Part shown: piece by piece, positions 22,390-35,626 of the stretch
How positions within the stretch are numbered: position 1 is the stretch's first letter
Layout: every line of letters starts with the position of its first letter
Assembly (NCBI GenBank): GCA_964019695.1
Contig: OZ026515.1
Span: forward strand, 43,205,994-43,269,993
DNA length: 64,000 bases
DNA from: Loripinus fragilis
Lineage: Eukaryota > Mollusca > Bivalvia > Lucinida > Lucinidae
Reading direction: 5' to 3'
Position numbers and translations under genes: made by a program
Notes under the pieces: model-generated
Database searches by the model: none
Told to the model about the DNA's origin: nothing
What the model saw: only the letters and a program-made list of their open reading frames with translations

Positions 22390-25300
22390 GCTATAAACAT
22401 AGTTTTGTTTAAACATACTTTATTGCCATTTATGATACAGCAATGGGGTTGGGTCACAAGTTCTAACAACATTAGTTACGACCCTTCCCCAACATTATAG
22501 ATACACAGAATAGCTTATAAACATGGCTAAATATATACAATCGAACTATGAAAACAAGTTTTGAACAAAACAGGAAAATATTAATATAAACTAGAGAAAT
22601 ATCAGTAATGAATAAATAAAATGAATATAAAAGACAGAAATAATAAATAAATAAATTCAAAAGTGCTATAAATAAAAATAAAGTACTAAATAAATAAATA
22701 AAGAGATACAATGTTAAGTAAGCTCACCGAGTACTCGTATTTATATACATGATTAAGGATTTGTTTTGAAATGAGTTTCAAAGAACGAGGTTATCAAAGG
22801 CGTTTTGAGGCATGTATATATCTATGGATAGCCCTGAACAAGACCATATTTGTTTCAGTATGCCAGTTTTTGTTTCCAAAAAAAGAATCAGATTGACGGT
22901 TAGGGGTTGAAAAACTCTAACTGTATCTTTGAAAACCTGTCTTTCATAAAAATAGTTTATACAGTAAAAAACGAAATGGTGGCATCCTCTATCACACCAC
23001 ACGAATCACATAAAAGGTTATCAGGAATATGATTTCTAAAAGATCATTGTTAAGACGGCAACACTCATTTCTAAGTCGTGCATGTAGCACAGAGGTATAT
23101 CTATTTCTCATAATTAATTAGGGACGACCACATTATATGTTCTTTAAAAGTTGGTAATGAGGATGAATCTTTCAAATCATCTGCAAAAAAGTTTCATAGT
23201 CTAATTGATGATGGAATGCAAGGTTTCTGTGAAACATACTAAAAACAACTGCTAATTGGTCACCTTACATTTTTACGCTAGTTCAGAAAGTGAAACGTAG
23301 GGTATACAAAATTCATGTTTTTTAAGTGAAACCATACTTTGCTGAGACTCTGCAAGTTATTTCATTTAAAATTGACGTGTACTTCTTGCACGGACGAAGT
23401 TAGAGAAAAGATATCCTCATTTCAAAAAGTCACACTTTTCTATGATATAAACCATAACACAAATTAACGTGTTTTTTTTTTGTTTGATGATGTTACTGGT
23501 TAGTGTGATATAAGAAGAATAAACCTCAAAAGTTTTGATTCCATCGGACTCTTAGTTTTTGCTACTCAACAACATAAGACAACCCTTTTAGCAGGTTATT
23601 CATTAAAATTCAGCTTTAAGCTTGCAATTTACATAGAGACTTTGCACTGCTCTGTACGCTTTATTATCAGCGATACGGCATTGAAATTTTCAGCGATTAT
23701 TCATTATCAACAGACGTCACCGTCCTTCTTTGAAAATTGAAAAAACAAAAATGTAATGCTTCCAAATCGATTTTTTGAATCTAACATTGAAACCGGAAGT
23801 GTACAGTAGTCCTAAAACAATAATCACCAAAATGGACAAATCAAATTCTACTGTGTTTTGCCTACAGTGTTCAAATAAAATTAAGTGCATTTAACAATTT
23901 TACCAGGAAATACCGGTGAATTTCAAAACTCTCTAAAAATTTTGAAAAATGCAACATTTTAGAAAAGCGTGAAAAATTTACCATAAGCAAAATTTCAATT
24001 GTTTGGTGTTTTTCCAGTCGGACAGACCAGTTTGTAACCATCTAAACGTCAATTTTATAAAAACTCCCATCAAAACCATTTTTTCCTAAAAAAATACGAT
24101 TTTTCATTTTTAACCAAAAAAACTTTGAAGAGAAAGAAAACTGTTCAAAAACACTGCTGAACGTTTGCCCATTAAAATACACATATAAAGGCATAAAATC
24201 ATTTCAATTTTATTAGCGTTTGGTCGGAAATAATGAGTTTGAAAAGTGACCAATTAGAACTTGGTATTAGTATACTAGTTCGATTATAAGGTACAGATAT
24301 ATTTCTATTGTTTCTCAAAGGGTAATCTGAAACTTTTTAAACTAAGGAATGGATTTAATCTTGTATGTATTAGGGCACGCTGCCAGTTTTTACCTTATAC
24401 TTGAAAGAAAGTTCATGTTGTTTTCTATGTGATAGATATGCCATTCCACACTCTTTGTACATGTTTTCTAATAATACAGACCATTTTAATCCTGTATCAA
24501 GTCGGGCTGCTTTATTTTGGATCTTTTGTAGTGTTACTGAGTCTTGTTCAAAGTATACATACCATACAACCGACGCATATGCTACAATAGGCAGCAGATA
24601 AGACATATACATCTGCTTGAGTGCATTTCTACTCATTGAATTTTTGAGTTTTCACATTATTCCCAAAAGTTTTAGCTACTGACTTGACAATGTTTTCAAT
24701 ATGTGGGTGTCACTGTCCGGTTCTACTTAAGGTAACATGTAGTTGTTTATTACTATCAACAAAAGTTATCGGAATGTTATCAAAAACAAGTTGTGGGGAA
24801 AATCTAGTTTTAAAGAGTAAATAAGACAGCCTCAACTTTCAGTGGGTTGAATGTCACTAGCCACTGTTTAGTCCAGTTTGTTAAGAGTTGCAAATCATGG
24901 TTAATCATACTAGCTATATCAGCAATATGTGTTACAGCATAAACGTGTCAGCTATCGTCTGCAAATAACCTTGTCAAACTAGAGAAGGTCACTAAGAGTA
25001 AAAGAGGCCCAAGAACAGACCCCTGTGACACACCCGGGAAGATAGATTTTATGCCAGAGAAACAGGACTTTAGACCAACTTTCTTTTTCCTTTGACTTAA
25101 ATACCTATTTAACCACTCTAAAAGTTTCCCTTCAATGCCACTTGTCTTAAACATAAGATCCCTGTGCCAGACTCTAACGAATGCTTTTGAAACATCACAG
25201 AACACAATACAAGAAAACATATTTTTATCAAAAGCTTGACAGTTATTATGAACAATGTCTATTAACTGAAACACTGTTGAGATTATTGCATAAGAGAAAA

Positions 25301-26790
25301 TTATTCATATTTTTAAAAGCAATTCTTTCTTATAATTTTTCAATACAACTCAATAGTGCAACTGGTCCATAGTTAGAAGGTTGGGATGTGTCTCCTTTCT
25401 TAAAGATAGGGATCACATTTGCAAGCTTCCATATACAGGAAAAATTCCCTCATTGAATGATCTATTCATCAAAATACAGAGGAGTTTGGAAACAGATTTG
25501 GAGACACCCTTGATCATTTTGACTTATTCCATCATCACCACTTGCTTTGTTAGGATTGAGAACTTCAATAATAGCTTCTATTTCATGTTAAGTGCAGTGT
25601 TTTGTGATAGAGAGTTATCAGTAAGCTTGGTAAAGGGGTGTAATTGGGTGTGTTCATCATTGACAGCTGAAATAGAAGCAAAATAGTCATTCAAACAATT
25701 GTCTTGATCATTAAAGTCATTGGTTGTCGCCATTAGGGAGTGTTGTACATAAAGGAGGTATAGAAGATGTAAAATATTTTTTTCAAAATGCCAAAATTAC
25801 TTTCCAAAATTTACATTTACGTCATTATTTTGAAAATCTGAAATAATGATATCCAAATTATTATAAAAAGATTCCTTTGCGGGTTTTTCATTATCATTTA
25901 CCTTATTTCTAAACAACTTGTATTTTTCCAGTTATTTGGATTACCTGATTTTAGAGCTGTTTTCTTTAATCTGTTTTTCTTGAATTCCTCCTTATTTCGG
26001 AATCTTATCACGATTAATTGTCCTCTCGAACTACAACTGTTTTATTAGGTATACACAATTTAGCAAATTCTATAAAAATATTGGTAAAAAATAAAGTAGC
26101 TTCATTTACAGTACGTTTATGAAGACATGACCAGTCAAATTCAGAATTTTTGGGGGTTTAAACAAGATTTTTTTTCAAATAAAGTACATGATACATACAT
26201 ATATACTATGTTAAGGTGATATGATCTGATAGTAAGCCAGTTGTTTATTTAAATCATCTCGTAATTTAAGTCATCTCCAAAGATTTTTTTTATTGAACAA
26301 TTCATAATAAGCATATTTATAAATCAAGACATTTCAATTAAAAGTTCCATGTAATGGGTACTCAAATGGTACATGTACATAGGTAGTACAGTGATCACTT
26401 ATTTCGGGTGGTACTTTAATAACACCCTGATTCAAAGGTGACATGACTTCATGAAGTATTACAGGATCTAACAAAGCAAGTTGTCGTGTTGGTTGAGGTA
26501 TGATATTCTGTAGGGAGTTGAGAAGTAATATATTTTTCAAGTTATGCATATTGGAATTGAGAAGATCTTCATTCATATCCCCCAGAATTTCATATTATTG
26601 GAATTGGCTATAATATCTAAGGCCTTTTCTATATTTTTGTTGAGAGCATCAAAGAAGACAGCATCTGCCTTATGTGGACTATAAAATATACCAGTAAGAC
26701 AGCTATTCTTATTTACTTTAATTTCAACCCACAGTGGATCATCCCAGACCATATTCAACTCGAATATATTGCTTCTAATAGAATAGCAAA
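22390..26790 (-). mobile_element. Decayed ~4.4-kb LINE
   Basis: Read on the - strand, 5' to 3'. Endonuclease part at 26790-26330: VNKNSCLTGIFYSPHKADAV, then LLNSLQNIIPQPTRQLALLD. Entry to reverse transcriptase near 25370: SNYGPVALLS. RT palm at 25274-24948: CDVSKAFVRVWH, GVSQGSVLGPLL and LFADDS. Post-RT part at 24640-24370: LLPIVAYASVVW, HRKQHELSFKYK. C-terminal Cys segment near 23050: LLRNHIPDNLLCDSCG. The 3' end near 22390 carries an AATAAAG-like signal. Many frameshifts and stops make it dead. Domain order fits a CR1/L2/Jockey-type element; the clade is not certain. Confidence 0.85.
23252..24257. mobile_element. Possible ~1-kb insertion inside the LINE
   Basis: CTAATTGGTCAC at 23252 and its reverse complement GTGACCAATTAG ending at 24257 bracket AT-rich sequence that shows no LINE protein similarity, between the post-RT and C-terminal parts. 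It may be a non-autonomous DNA element. Confidence 0.35.
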
Positions 26791-26887
26791 TACATTTTTA
26801 TCACATGACGTAACATAATTAAAGTAAGTAAGGTTGTCGTGTTAATTGTTTTATTAGGTATACACAATTTTAAAGCAATTCCACCAT

Positions 26888-26888
26888 T

Positions 26889-26962
<74 letters not shown>
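26888..26962. repeat. (TC)n microsatellite
   Basis: About 75 bases of TC dinucleotide with one interruption. Confidence 0.97.
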
Positions 26963-26966
<4 letters not shown>

Positions 26967-27683
26967 AGGTATTTGCAAAACCAGAAATGACGGTAAGAAC
27001 TACATTACAAAACAAGGACGATGTAACTATATAAATCCAGTCTAGCCAGATGCCCAGGGCTCCATTATGTTAAAGCGCTCTGATTAACAATCAGTCTGTG
27101 TCACAATGGCATGAAAATCACAGTTGAACCTTCGAATTCACTACATGTTTTAATAAGAGCACTGTTTATCTAGTGTTTCATATTCACTGGCACTTCCTGT
27201 TTCAATTTGTGTCCCATGTGGCATTATGTTATGGCATTGTTAGGAACATGTTTACATTTGAGAGACTTTGGATATTTTATAAGTAAGTGATTAATGCTTA
27301 AGACCATTATAGGGATTTTATTATATTCTTTTTAAGCTTTGAGGGGACAGCTGCTATGTTGCAAGACAACCCAGCTGTTTTTTGTGTTGATGAAAGGCTA
27401 TAGAACAATTTTATTCATTTAAGGTAGTGCAGCCGTGTTTAGCAGGACGATAGGCACCCATTTACAATATCTATGCCATATTGTCGACATTCGAACACAA
27501 CAAAAATGTGTCGAAACGACTTGGAGGCATTTCAACTCATCCAATTTGCCTGAATTGTTCTTTGTTCAAGATTTCGCCGTAATGATCAATTAAACTTTTT
27601 TAAATTAGGTCAGTGAATCCTGAACTTTGGTATTTCGTTTTACCACCTCGTAAGTTAACTCATGTCGTCCTCCATATAGTGTA
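26963..27683. other. Intergenic, nothing recognised
   Basis: No gene or repeat supported; ends at the TA flanking the 27684 element. Confidence 0.4.
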
Positions 27684-28885
27684 GGGGCCAAATCTCAAAT
27701 TTTTAGTTCTGTTGCACCCCCCAGGAAGAAAAACTTGGTCACTATTTTCAGTCAGGGGCATGTCTTGGGGCCTTGGAAACCCATGTTTTACTAAGTTTTC
27801 TGTGGTCAATTTTCTGTAAATGGCCTGTAACCAACGTTACCCTACTAACATAGAAAATGGTAGTAAACAAAATACAAGACTAATAAAATATTTTACAAAA
27901 GTATCAATGAAATTATTTGAACTAATAATGTTTGATCTAGTCGTAAACATCAATTGCAGACATCTGTGAGATATATTTTTGCTCAACATCGTGACGTATG
28001 TTACATTTTTTACAAAATTGCAGATAATGACTTTATATATTGCATATGAGAATGAATCATGTTCCCTAACCGCAGGAAGAAACACTTGGTTACTATTTTC
28101 CGTCAGGGACATGTCATGTGGCCTTAAAAATAAAATATTTTCTAAGATTTCTTCGGTCAGTTGTCTGTAAATGGCCTGTAATCAATGTTACCCTACTGAC
28201 TTTAAAAATAGCAACACAAAATACAAGACTAATTGGATATTTCCCAATAGTATTAATGAAATTATTTGAGCTTTACATGTTTGAGCTAGACTTAAACACC
28301 AATTTGAGACATCTGTGGAGTGTATTTCTGCTTGTCAGAGTTACTTATGTTACATTTTTTTTATGAAATTGCATATTATGACTTTATAGATTACATATTA
28401 GAATAAACCATGTTCCCCAATCTTAAATATGTGATAAAGATCTCTATTCAAATAACGAATGTCCATTCTTACATATGAAAACTACCTATAACTTGTAACT
28501 GGCGATAGAGGTAGCAAAATAAACGTTTAAATATGCTTATTAGCATGTTACTTCTACTGGCGGACATGTTTTCTATCTAACCTGATTTACATTGCATTGG
28601 AATTACGATGTCTTCTTTCATCTCTGTCACAGTGAAATAAAATAATAACTTAATACACAGTGTCAAAGACGATTGAAAGTTTGTTGCTGTTAATATATAA
28701 AAGGTAACGTAGGTAACAGCATTGTCCTTTGCATAAATAGATTAAAACACTAAAATGTGGAAAGTAGACTCAAATTCTTCCTTAGCCTGACGACATAGCC
28801 TGTCGACAAGGTTATATTTGAGTCTAGTCTCTATCTTTTTAAATTACTTCAATTATAGTCAAATTATTCTAAATAAACAATAAAA

Positions 28886-31654
28886 TAAGACTTTTGCAAT
28901 TTTGATTGATTCTGTTACTTTGATATGACAGTTTGCAGGGGGTTTTTTTATCAATGATTCACAACAATAAACATATTATCTACTTCATGATTCAAATGTT
29001 GGACTAAATGTTTTATTACGTTTCCTGTTGTCAAACTCATAATAGGCCTGTAAATTACGTTACCATATAAAATCAGGATACAAAAATATGTAAGCCAGTA
29101 CAAGTTACATGCTAATAAGCGTATTTAAATATTTATTTCACTACAGTTACAAGTTATAAACAACTGTAAATATGTTAAAATGGTAATTTACCATTATAAT
29201 AGAGACCACATTATAAAATTAACGTTGGGGAACATGTTTTATTCTAACATGCAATTAAAAAGGCATTATCTCAATTTTGTATAAAACGTAACATACATAA
29301 TGCTGACGAGCAGAAACCTATCTCACATATGTCTGCAATCAGTGTTTATGTCTAGGTCAAAGATTTAAAGCTCAAATAAGTTCATTGATACTATTGGAAA
29401 ATATCCTATTAGGTTAAGTGTGTCTTGGTTGGTCTTTCGGTGACAAAGGCTCTTAATAAGGTTATTCAACGCTGTAAACATGCTACGCACGCAGCTGTCA
29501 TTCACCACATTGAATCAGCTGGCAGCTTTAGTGTATACCCAGTCTTTCATAAGTTAATTAGAGGTCATGCCTCATGTTTTGAGAAATTACATCACGAAAG
29601 ATTTATCTAATACAAATTTACAAACATAATTAATTGTTTTAATATTTCTGATTGGCAGATGTAGAAAGCAATCCATTAGTTAGGATGCTGGCCATCCTAA
29701 CATATAATGAATCTGTTTTCCCACCATATCAGTTTACTGAAACAGTGATTTGTTGCATATAAGGTTTGTCTTTATATTACAGTATCATATTACATGTATT
29801 AACCAGTGCAATATACGAGATTAGCTAGGACTTGTAACTGGCAACATACAGTACTAAATATTTGTAATCTTAATATGACACTACACTTAAAATTAAATGG
29901 AAATAATTTCCTGTCAGTGTGAACAAGACAGCCCTCAAACAATGTTAGTATTAACAAATGGGTACAAGAATGAGCAGTTTATGACTAAAATGTTGTCTAC
30001 AAGCTGTTATCCGCAGTATTATTCACATTTTCGGATGGCTCTGCATACAATAAGCCTAATTCAGTTAATCTTTGAAACCAACAAACTGACCATACGGCTC
30101 ATACTTTTCATTTCATAGATCATGTGCAAACATGTATAATTGTTACAAATAACTCCGGCAGTGCAAAAAACAACAACACAAAACTACATTATTAACAATG
30201 TAAAAAGCCAATAGCTGCGTGTTAGTTGTGACACCTTTTTTCAACTGACAATCATTTGACAACTTAATCTGCGAGCTTCAGAGATTCAAATCATGTTGCA
30301 TAATTTTGTTGTGTCATGTTTATGATTTAAGTTTTAACTCCTGAAAATGGGCTTTCAAAAAGATTCAATAACCGACAAAAATTTTGCAATTAATGTTACC
30401 ATGAAATATCTTTATAGCTTTGTATTTAGTGTTACCACAAACTATGATTTTCAGTCTATGAGTATGGCTTTACCTTAATTTTTCTTAATTAACAAACAAA
30501 ATAGTTTCTTTCAAAATTGCTGTATAATATAATAAAATAATAAGCGTTACAATACGACATATAAGAATCGTGCTAAACAAAAGCAGAGAAGATTGCAATT
30601 GTGACAGATGAAACATTGTTGTTTTGTTATTTGTTTTCAAAATGTAATTGCCAACAGTGAAAATTAAATGTATTAAGCATACAAGAGAACCTATTTAGGC
30701 TAGATCTACAAAACATCAGGTACATTTGGGTATAAACAATGCTACTTCAAACTGTTCTGATAAATACTTTGGTCGATATTATGTTTGCAGTCTTTAAAAA
30801 TGAGTTAGAAATTTTAGATTACATGTATAGCAAAACGCAGTCAAGACCTAAAACGTCCTGTCTCTTCTTCACAGTACCGTTGGTTGGTCTGCAGACTGCG
30901 ATTGTGACATTTCCTGGTCATACTCACTTTTTAGCAAACATAGTTTTTTTTCAAATATGTTCTTAAAAGGGTATCCTTTGGAAGCAAAGACTGCACAAAA
31001 GAACTGAAACTAGAGTGTGCGTATTTCCTGGGCCAGACTAGCTAGTTTCTGCCATTAGGCGTCATCAGTGACCCTCTAATAGTTTCAAAGTTCCACAATG
31101 AAACCCATGATCCCAAAGGACAAGAAAATAAAATCTACACTATAGTGAAGGGCAGGGAGACGTTCAAGCCTGATAAAATACTTCCAATGGCAAAAAGAGC
31201 CATAACTTGCAGGAAAAATATATTTAAGCTAAAATAATGGCAGTGTGCTGTTACATATGTTATGGACTTACCTTACATTTACATTTAGTGTACAGGGTAT
31301 TTAACTTGTAAAACAGCTAATTATCAAATTTGACCAATCTGTTACCCACTCGTTCTTGTTATAAGAAGGCTTAACCAGAACTTTATTAGTTTTAAGATTT
31401 AGCTTTCTCTGAATAAAATCAACAGAAAGCCCCATGCTCTGGAAGGCACCGCGCACTATCATCTCTGCCCTGCCACCAGATGCAGGAAATATTGCTTTGA
31501 TATTTTTACTTTTAATTTTTAATTGATATACGGTATCTTCAGTCCAATATTTGAATCAAGAAGTAAATATCATGTGTATTGCCATGAACCATTGACAAAG
31601 AAAAATGCAAATAGCCATATCAAAGTAAAAGAACCAAACATACACAACTCTTAT
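28886..31654. other. Interior of the 27684-32866 element
   Basis: Contains an extra partial arm copy at 29030-29415 (same orientation as the right arm), a scrap of repeat R6 at 30850-30960, a segment at 30977-31115 that recurs at 33472-33590, and a coding-like - strand segment at 31322-31550. Otherwise AT-rich and featureless. Confidence 0.5.
31322..31550 (-). CDS. Coding-like segment, unknown protein
   Basis: On the - strand about 75 codons are open before a stop, with protein-like composition: ASGGRAEMIVRGAFQSMGLS, then DFIQRKLNLK and YNKNEWVTDW. It is the only convincing coding stretch inside the 5.18-kb element. It may be the remains of that element's own protein or a captured exon. I do not recognise it. 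No start codon or confident acceptor is seen; the upstream 30 bases are AT-rich. Confidence 0.4.
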
Positions 31655-33471
31655 ATTAGTGTTTATTTAGAAAAAATTGGCTGTAATTGAAGTTATTAAA
31701 AACATGTTGAGAGTAGACTTAAATTGTGCCTTGCGTGTAGTCGGGCAAAGGCAAAAAAATTGAGTCTGTTCTCCACAAATTCTATTAACTTTATCCATTT
31801 ATGCAAAACACTATTTTGTGACCTACGTTACCTTATTTATATATTGACAGAAATTAAATATGAATGGTAGCTAAACCTGTTTGTTTGGTCGATATTTAAT
31901 TTCATTGTGAAAGAGATATAAGAAGACAGACAGTGCCCATCCATGTGCATTGTAAATGGACGAAAATAAAGTATGTACGCCAGTAGAAGTGAGACGCTTA
32001 TAAGCGTCTTGAATTATTTATTTTACTACACTTTATTGCCAGTTGCAATTTATAAATTGCTTCAAATATGTGAAAATGAAAATTCATCATTAGAATCAAA
32101 ATCTTTATAACACATTTATGGTTGTGGAACATGGTTTATTCTGATATGCAATCTTTTAAGTTATTATCTACAATTTTATAAAAATGTAACATAAGTAACT
32201 CTGGAGAGCAGAAGTACATATCACAGATCTTTATAATTAATATTTATGTCTAGCTAAAACGTGTAAAGCTCAAATAATTTCATTAATTCTATTGGAAATA
32301 TATTATAGGTCTTGTCTTTTTTGTTGGTATTTTTAATGTTATTAGGGTAACAATGATTACAGCCCTTTTACAGACGACTGACCAAAGAAAACTTAAAAAA
32401 AACATGGGTTTCTAAGACCCCAGGACATGTCTCTAACTGAAAATAGTTTCCAAGATTTTCTTCCTGGGGTTGGGGAACATGATTCATTCTTATATATGTT
32501 CTCTAAAGTCATTATCTGCAATTTTGTATAAAATGTAACGTACGTTACACTGATGAGCAGAAATACATCTCGCAGATGTCTGCAATTGATGTTTATGACA
32601 CGATCAACCATTTCAAGTTCAAATAATTTCATTGATACTTTTGTAAAACATCCTATTAGTCCTGTATTTTGAGTACTACTATTTTCAATGTTAGTAGGGT
32701 AACGTTGATTACAGGCCATTTACAGAAAGCTGACCACAGAAAACTTAGTAAAACATGGGTTTTCATGGCCCCAAGACATGTCCCTAACTGAAAATAGTAA
32801 CCAAGTTTTTCTTCCTGGGGGGTGCAACAAACTCGAAAAATAGCTCATATATATCAGTTTGGCCCCTAGACCATTAGTTTGCTTATTAATGTAAATATGC
32901 AATAGTATGGTTGCCAAGTCTCATAAATAGACGCTGGAAGAAGGCAAAAGAAAAAGTTAAAAACAAGAAAAATAAAAAGTGCTCAAATATACCGTTTTGT
33001 ATCACATGACCAGCAACTATATTGATAGGACTGACAGTTGTGAAAAGTAACATTGAACGAGAGTAAATCTGCATTTGCAGCTTTTAATGACATTTCAGGT
33101 ATTTTAAGTGCAAAAATTAGTTCATTTTAACAATTTGCATCTAAGTGCACCAATGGATAAATTTGCAACGTTCTTAGAAATGATACATTACATGTAATTT
33201 TCTTATTTTATGCAATAGCCTTGGTAGCTTGTGGTTCTGTTGATATGCGAGGTAGTATCTATAAAATGTGATAACATAATAATTGATCTGTCGTTTACAA
33301 TCTGTAAAACGACAAGTGTGTCCTTTTATCTGTTTCTTGGACCTGTAAACATTACAGATTTAAAAGAAATACCATTGATGATGTGGTTCCAATAATCTAT
33401 CATGTGGCAATTTACTGGGGTTTTATATATCTTATAATGTACCCGTTATGATCTTAAACATGTTTAATATA

Positions 33472-33590
33472 CTTTGGAAGCAAAGAATACACAAAAGAAC
33501 TAAAAGTGTAGATTGTGCAATACTGGCTAGTGTCGGCCATTTAGGCCTCATCAGTGGTTTCAAAGTTCCACAATGGAACCCATGGTCCCA
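33472..33590 (+). repeat. Direct copy of 30977-31115
   Basis: Shares TTGGAAGCAAAGA, CACAAAAGAACT and TTTCAAAGTTCCACAATG with 30977-31115. The rest of 32867-33658 shows no gene. Confidence 0.55.
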
Positions 33591-33658
33591 ATGTCCAATC
33601 ATTGTTGTGTGAACGTTTTATGGCTGGTTTTCTGGGCAATTTCTGTAGATGGCCCCGA

Positions 33659-33884
33659 GGATATAAAACTTTTCATGCTCAACTCAGCTGAGCACGAAAT
33701 TTATCCTGCTCATAAATGTTAAAATGCCAACAATTGTTGGCATTTAAACATTAATAAGCATGATAAATACAACATCTGAGAGACTTAAAGCAAGAAACTT
33801 CTTTATTTGTCGGTATTTTAGTTTTAATGAACAGTTGTAATTTCGTGCTCAGTTGAGTTGAGCATGAAAAAAAGTTGTATAACC
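33659..33884. mobile_element. MITE-3, copy b
   Basis: Same ends and central palindrome (GCCAACAATTGTTGGC) as 21689-21913. Confidence 0.8.
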
Positions 33885-34394
33885 TCGCCGGCCTGGCGAC
33901 AGCAAGGTCTCCTTTCGCGCGAGACCAATTAATTTATTTTGTTTCTTACGAAACGCTTGAGTCCACGTCTCCAATTATAAGCTTTGATTTGTCTCTGACG
34001 TGAAATTTCTCAACAATGGAATTCCATGGCATCAAATATTCAAGTGTCAATACTAATAGCTTTTAATGCGACAATTTCCGTAAATACAATGAATATATTT
34101 GCATATTCATTGTCGTCTTATTATTGTAACGAACGAGACAAAACGCAATAAATAGACATAACTAGAAAGATGGGATATTAAACTATTTGATACGTTTTGT
34201 GTGAAAGAGGCCTTTAGCGCTATATAATAACAAGATGGCCATGATGACACTGAATCGCTCACCTGAATGTTTGACTCTGGTGCAGAATAAAGTCAGTAGA
34301 TGGTGATATAAGGATCATGAATTTTATAGGACTTTAGTTAAGGGTGTGAAACGAAAATTTAATTTTTCTATTTCTCATCCAAAACATATGTTGT
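33885..34394. other. Intergenic, nothing recognised
   Basis: No gene or element supported. Confidence 0.4.
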
Positions 34395-34441
34395 GGGTGC
34401 TCAAAAGAACCGTCTCGATGAGACGGTTCTTTTGAGCACCC
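34395..34441. repeat. Perfect 22-bp-arm hairpin
   Basis: GGGTGCTCAAAAGAACCGTC continues to a 3-base loop and returns exactly. The right arm and following bases match the GAGCACCCAAA repeat also present at 18830 and 19770, so this is probably a folded copy of that repeat. Confidence 0.75.
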
Positions 34442-34654
34442 AAAGCATAAGTTAAAATTGATGGGTAAGAAAATGTTTACAATTTTACGCTGATTTTTTT
34501 TTGTTTATCTAAACCAGTGAATGTAATATCGTAGATACGATCGACGAGAAACATTTGTAATTATACTACCTTTTCCAACTTAAGTATGAAATATCGAATG
34601 ATGTGCAAGGTCTACACTGATGTAGGTGGTATAAAATAGTTTTACCATGTTTGT

Positions 34655-34795
34655 CCACCTATACGCAAGATAGTTCACTCGCTAAAGCCCGTGGATTATC
34701 TCCACCTACAGGTATAACCATTCCTGTACGTAAGATAATCCACTCGCTAAAGCTCTTGGATTATCTCCACGTACAGGCGGACAAGCCATGGTATA
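34655..34795 (+). repeat. Two ~70-bp tandem units
   Basis: CACTCGCTAAAGC followed by TGGATTATCTCCAC occurs twice (from ~34677 and ~34741), bounded by inverted TTGTCCACCTATACG / CGTACAGGCGGACAA-like ends. Confidence 0.6.
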
Positions 34796-34859
34796 ACTAT
34801 TACTTAGCTTGAATCTGGTCAAATGGCTCAGATGTAAAGAGTTTTATTTTTAGTAGTTG

Positions 34860-35010
34860 GCCTTTGGTGGAAAATTTGTTTTTATTTCTTTTAATCTGGA
34901 CCAACAGCACAGTGGCGATGTCGTTTTAAGATGTTTTTTTTTTTCTATTTTTAGCTCAGGTGACCATTTTGTTCAGCGAAGCAGAACCGTTTGGGTAATT
35001 TTGGTCTACA
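34860..35010 (+). repeat. Scrap of the 41095-41640 repeat
   Basis: Shares CATTTTGTTCAGCG and AACCGTTTGGG with the tandem array at 41095-41640. No gene is seen from here to 35405. Confidence 0.5.
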
Positions 35011-35405
35011 TCTACATGTTACCCACCACCGTCAATCATGATTTCTGTAGCGCGGCTGTTTTCAACTTTAAGAAAAGAACGAAGAGAAATGAGAAAGTCA
35101 AAACTGAAAAACAAAATTAAAGATAGAATAGGAAAGGTACAAGAAAAATAAAGTTTGACCAGTTGCCTTTGATTCCTTCAGTCCTGTCTAGTCTAGCTTC
35201 CTTGGAAAACCCAGGGCTCACGAAGTCCCGGTTAGCACAGCACAAGGAATCATTAGCTCTTACTTACATCTGGCTGGACCTGATGGTTTAGAATGATACT
35301 TTAGATAATTCCTGTTGGAAAGGTACCAAATCCAGAGCCTCAGACACAATGGCTGGAGTGATTTCTAGAGTCAAACTGTTTGTGGAAAGAAGCTATGCTT
35401 ATAAA

Positions 35406-35626
35406 ACTGTAAATCCGGAAAATTTCGCGAGAGTTTTATTTTCGCGAAACTTCGCATATGCGAAGTTTCGTGAAAACATAACCCTCGCATAATAGCAATA
35501 CTACTCTGTCGTTTACTGATGCAGGTAAATCATGCCCTAGTCGCGATTTTTTAACGTCGCAAATATGTATTTTAACACTATTCGTGAAAATAAAATTCTC
35601 GCGTAAATTTCCGAATTTATTGTAGT
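35406..35626. mobile_element. MITE-4, copy b
   Basis: Same termini as 21332-21554, with the CTTCGCATATGCGAAG palindrome now near the left end, i.e. the copy is inverted relative to copy a. It sits in LINE remains. Confidence 0.78.

Larger units (their letters stand above)
27684..32866. mobile_element. 5.18-kb element with 1.2-kb inverted arms, TA-flanked
   Basis: The sequence between TA at 27682-27683 and TA at 32867-32868 begins GGGGCCAAA and ends TTTGGCCCC. The left arm (27684 to ~28885) is the reverse complement of the right arm (~31655-32866), with an estimated 85-90% match by eye. Each arm holds two tandem 351-bp units (GCAGGAAGAAA..CTTGGT anchors at 27723/28074; CTTCCTGGGG at 32460/32811). 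The TA duplication suggests Tc1/mariner or a related superfamily, but no transposase is recognised. The peptides in the arms are repeat-encoded and diverge between copies. Confidence 0.72.

Noticed and set aside
22472..22711. - strand frame of Leu/Phe/Ile/Tyr-rich residues, membrane-like
   Set aside because: Comes from AATAAATAAATA-type low-complexity sequence in the LINE 3' region.
34395..34441. microRNA precursor
   Set aside because: Too short, fully paired with a 3-base loop, and derived from a dispersed repeat.
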